Assembly: GCA_036525535.1 (NCBI GenBank)
Contig: DATDAH010000140.1
Coordinates: forward strand, 1-5,679
DNA from: DATDAH01 sp036525535
Lineage (GTDB): Bacteria; Actinomycetota; Acidimicrobiia; Acidimicrobiales; DATDAH01
Direction of reading: 5' to 3'
DNA: 5,679 bases
Shown here: one piece after another, positions 4,869 to 5,679 of the stretch
Layout of the letters: every line of letters begins with the position of its first letter
Numbering within the stretch: position 1 is the first letter of the stretch
Program-made: the position numbers and the translations under genes
Notes under the pieces: generated by a model
Seen by the model: the letters and a program-made list of their open reading frames with translations, nothing else
What the model was told of the DNA's origin: nothing
Databases searched by the model: none

Positions 4869-5284
4869 TGCTGATGCCCAAGAAGGTCAAGCACCGCAAG
4901 CAGCAGCGCGGTCACCGGCGGGGCCCGGCCAAGGGCGGCACCACCGTCAACTTCGGCGACTACGGCATCCAGGCCCTCGAGCCCGGGTGGATCACCGCCC
5001 GCCAGATCGAGGCCGCCCGAATCGCCATGACCCGCCACATCAAGCGCGGTGGCAAGGTCTGGATCAACATCTTCCCGGACAAGCCCGTGACCCAGAAGCC
5101 GGCCGAGACCCGCATGGGCTCGGGCAAGGGCAACCCCGAGTACTGGGTCGCCGTGGTCAAGCCGGGTCGGATCCTCTTCGAGCTGTCCTACCCCGACGAG
5201 AGCACCGCCAAGGCGGCCCTCGAGCGGGCGATCCAGAAGCTGCCCATCAAGGCCCGCTTCGTACGCCGCGAGGAGGCGCTCTGA
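4868..5284 (+). CDS. rplP: 50S ribosomal protein L16
   Basis: This 138-residue L16 (uL16) matches the family length of about 136-140. L16 binds late in 50S assembly near the tRNA elbow and the peptidyl transferase centre. Motifs: MLMPKKVKHRKQQRG at the start, FGDYGIQALEPGWITARQIEAARIAMTRHIKRGGKVWINIFPDKP (29-73), KPAETRMGSGKGNPEYWVAVVKPGRILFEL (77-106) and KLPIKARFVRRE (124-135). Arg82 lies at the place of E. coli Arg81, the residue hydroxylated there by a 2-oxoglutarate oxygenase. ATG 4868 is preferred over ATG 4874 because the family normally begins Met-Leu-x-Pro and GGGAG (4853-4857) is 10 nt upstream. It overlaps rpsC and rpmC by 1 nt each. Confidence 0.97.
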   Translation: MLMPKKVKHRKQQRGHRRGPAKGGTTVNFGDYGIQALEPGWITARQIEAARIAMTRHIKRGGKVWINIFPDKPVTQKPAETRMGSGKGNPEYWVAVVKPGRILFELSYPDESTAKAALERAIQKLPIKARFVRREEAL

Positions 5285-5508
5285 TGAAGGCCGCCCAAGT
5301 CCGTGAGCTCGGCGACGCCGACCTCGTCCAGCAGCTGGACGACGCCCGCCAGGAGCTCTTCAACCTCCGCTTCTCCCATGTCACCGGCCAGTTGGACAAC
5401 GCCACGGCGCTGCGGGACACCCGCCGCGAGGTGGCCCGGCTCATGACCGAGCTGCGGGCCCGAGAGATCCGCGCCGCCGAGGCGCTCGAGGAGACCACCG
5501 ATGCCTGA
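5284..5508 (+). CDS. rpmC: 50S ribosomal protein L29
   Basis: The 74-residue product is L29, a small two-helix protein next to L23 at the peptide exit site. The consensus is clear: VRELGDADLVQQLDDARQELFNLRFSHVTGQLDNATALRDTRREVARLMTELRARE (residues 6-61). It is slightly longer than E. coli L29 (63 residues) because of an acidic tail, AAEALEETTDA. A perfect AGGAGG (5271-5276) lies 7 nt before the ATG, inside the last codons of rplP, and the start overlaps the rplP stop (TGATG, 5282-5286). The 3' end overlaps rpsQ by 8 nt. Confidence 0.96.
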   Translation: MKAAQVRELGDADLVQQLDDARQELFNLRFSHVTGQLDNATALRDTRREVARLMTELRAREIRAAEALEETTDA

Positions 5509-5679
5509 GACCGAGACCACCGAGTCGACGGAGCGCAACCGGCGCAAGACCCGCGAGGGCATGGTCGTGGGCACGAAGATGGACAAGACCGCCATCGTGG
5601 CCGTCACCGACCGCGTCCGGCACCGTCGCTACGACAAGACCGTCCAGCGGGTCACCAAGCTCTACGTCCACGACGAGGA
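5501..5679 (+). CDS. rpsQ: 30S ribosomal protein S17, N-terminal part (3' end outside window)
   Basis: The frame opens at ATG 5501 and stays open for 59 codons to the window end. After a short acidic/Thr-rich leader (PETETTESTE) it gives RNRRKTREGMVVGTKMDKTAIVAVTDRVRHRRYDKTVQRVTKLYVHDE, the standard first two thirds of S17, an OB-fold protein that binds 16S rRNA early in 30S assembly. GAGGAG (5488-5493), in the rpmC tail codons, is 7 nt upstream and fixes the start. It overlaps rpmC by 8 nt (5501-5508). The expected next gene is rplN, beyond the window. Confidence 0.95.
   Translation, partial: MPETETTESTERNRRKTREGMVVGTKMDKTAIVAVTDRVRHRRYDKTVQRVTKLYVHDE

Noticed and set aside
4874..4876. Second ATG as the rplP start
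   Set aside because: L16 proteins normally begin Met-Leu-x-Pro, and the GGGAG site is better spaced for ATG 4868.

Overview
This window is a segment of the bacterial S10-spc ribosomal protein cluster, read entirely on the + strand. The order is canonical: rpsJ (3' end only), rplC, rplD, rplW, rplB, rpsS, rplV, rpsC, rplP, rpmC, rpsQ (5' end only). Very high GC content, GC-rich third codon positions and protein signatures (L3 GACATPARVFKG, L2 GGRHPVSPWGKPEGRTRK, the L22 and S3 styles) point to a high-GC actinobacterium. A deep lineage such as Acidimicrobiia is my best guess, but this is inference and not tested by any search.

Layout. Positions 3-137 are the S10 C-terminus. Positions 138-392 are a 255-nt non-coding gap, much longer than expected inside this operon. 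It holds several inverted repeats, a weak promoter-like -10 element and, just before the rplC ribosome binding site, a very strong hairpin (340-370). From 393 to the window end the genes are packed with gaps of 1-3 nt or with overlaps. Five junctions are TGATG stop/start overlaps (rplD/rplW, rpsS/rplV, rplV/rpsC, rpsC/rplP, rplP/rpmC) and rpmC/rpsQ overlap by 8 nt, so translational coupling is expected along the operon.

The gene products are components of the 30S subunit (S10, S19, S3, S17) and 50S subunit (L3, L4, L23, L2, L22, L16, L29). L4 and L22 send loops into the peptide exit tunnel. L23 and L29 sit at the tunnel exit. L2, L3 and L16 support the peptidyl transferase centre. S3 lines the mRNA entry side.

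The most unusual part is rplV. Its L22 core is followed by about 150 extra residues: a basic stretch, an acidic linker, and two copies of a roughly 40-residue module that resembles the SAP/HeH/Rho-N class of small helical nucleic-acid-binding motifs. S3 also has an extension of about 100 residues (acidic and coiled-coil-like), and L4 and S17 have short acidic ends. The other items worth checking are the structured rpsJ-rplC gap and a His-to-Leu change in the conserved L2 HPHGGGEG motif. No mobile element, CRISPR array, tRNA or rRNA gene was seen.
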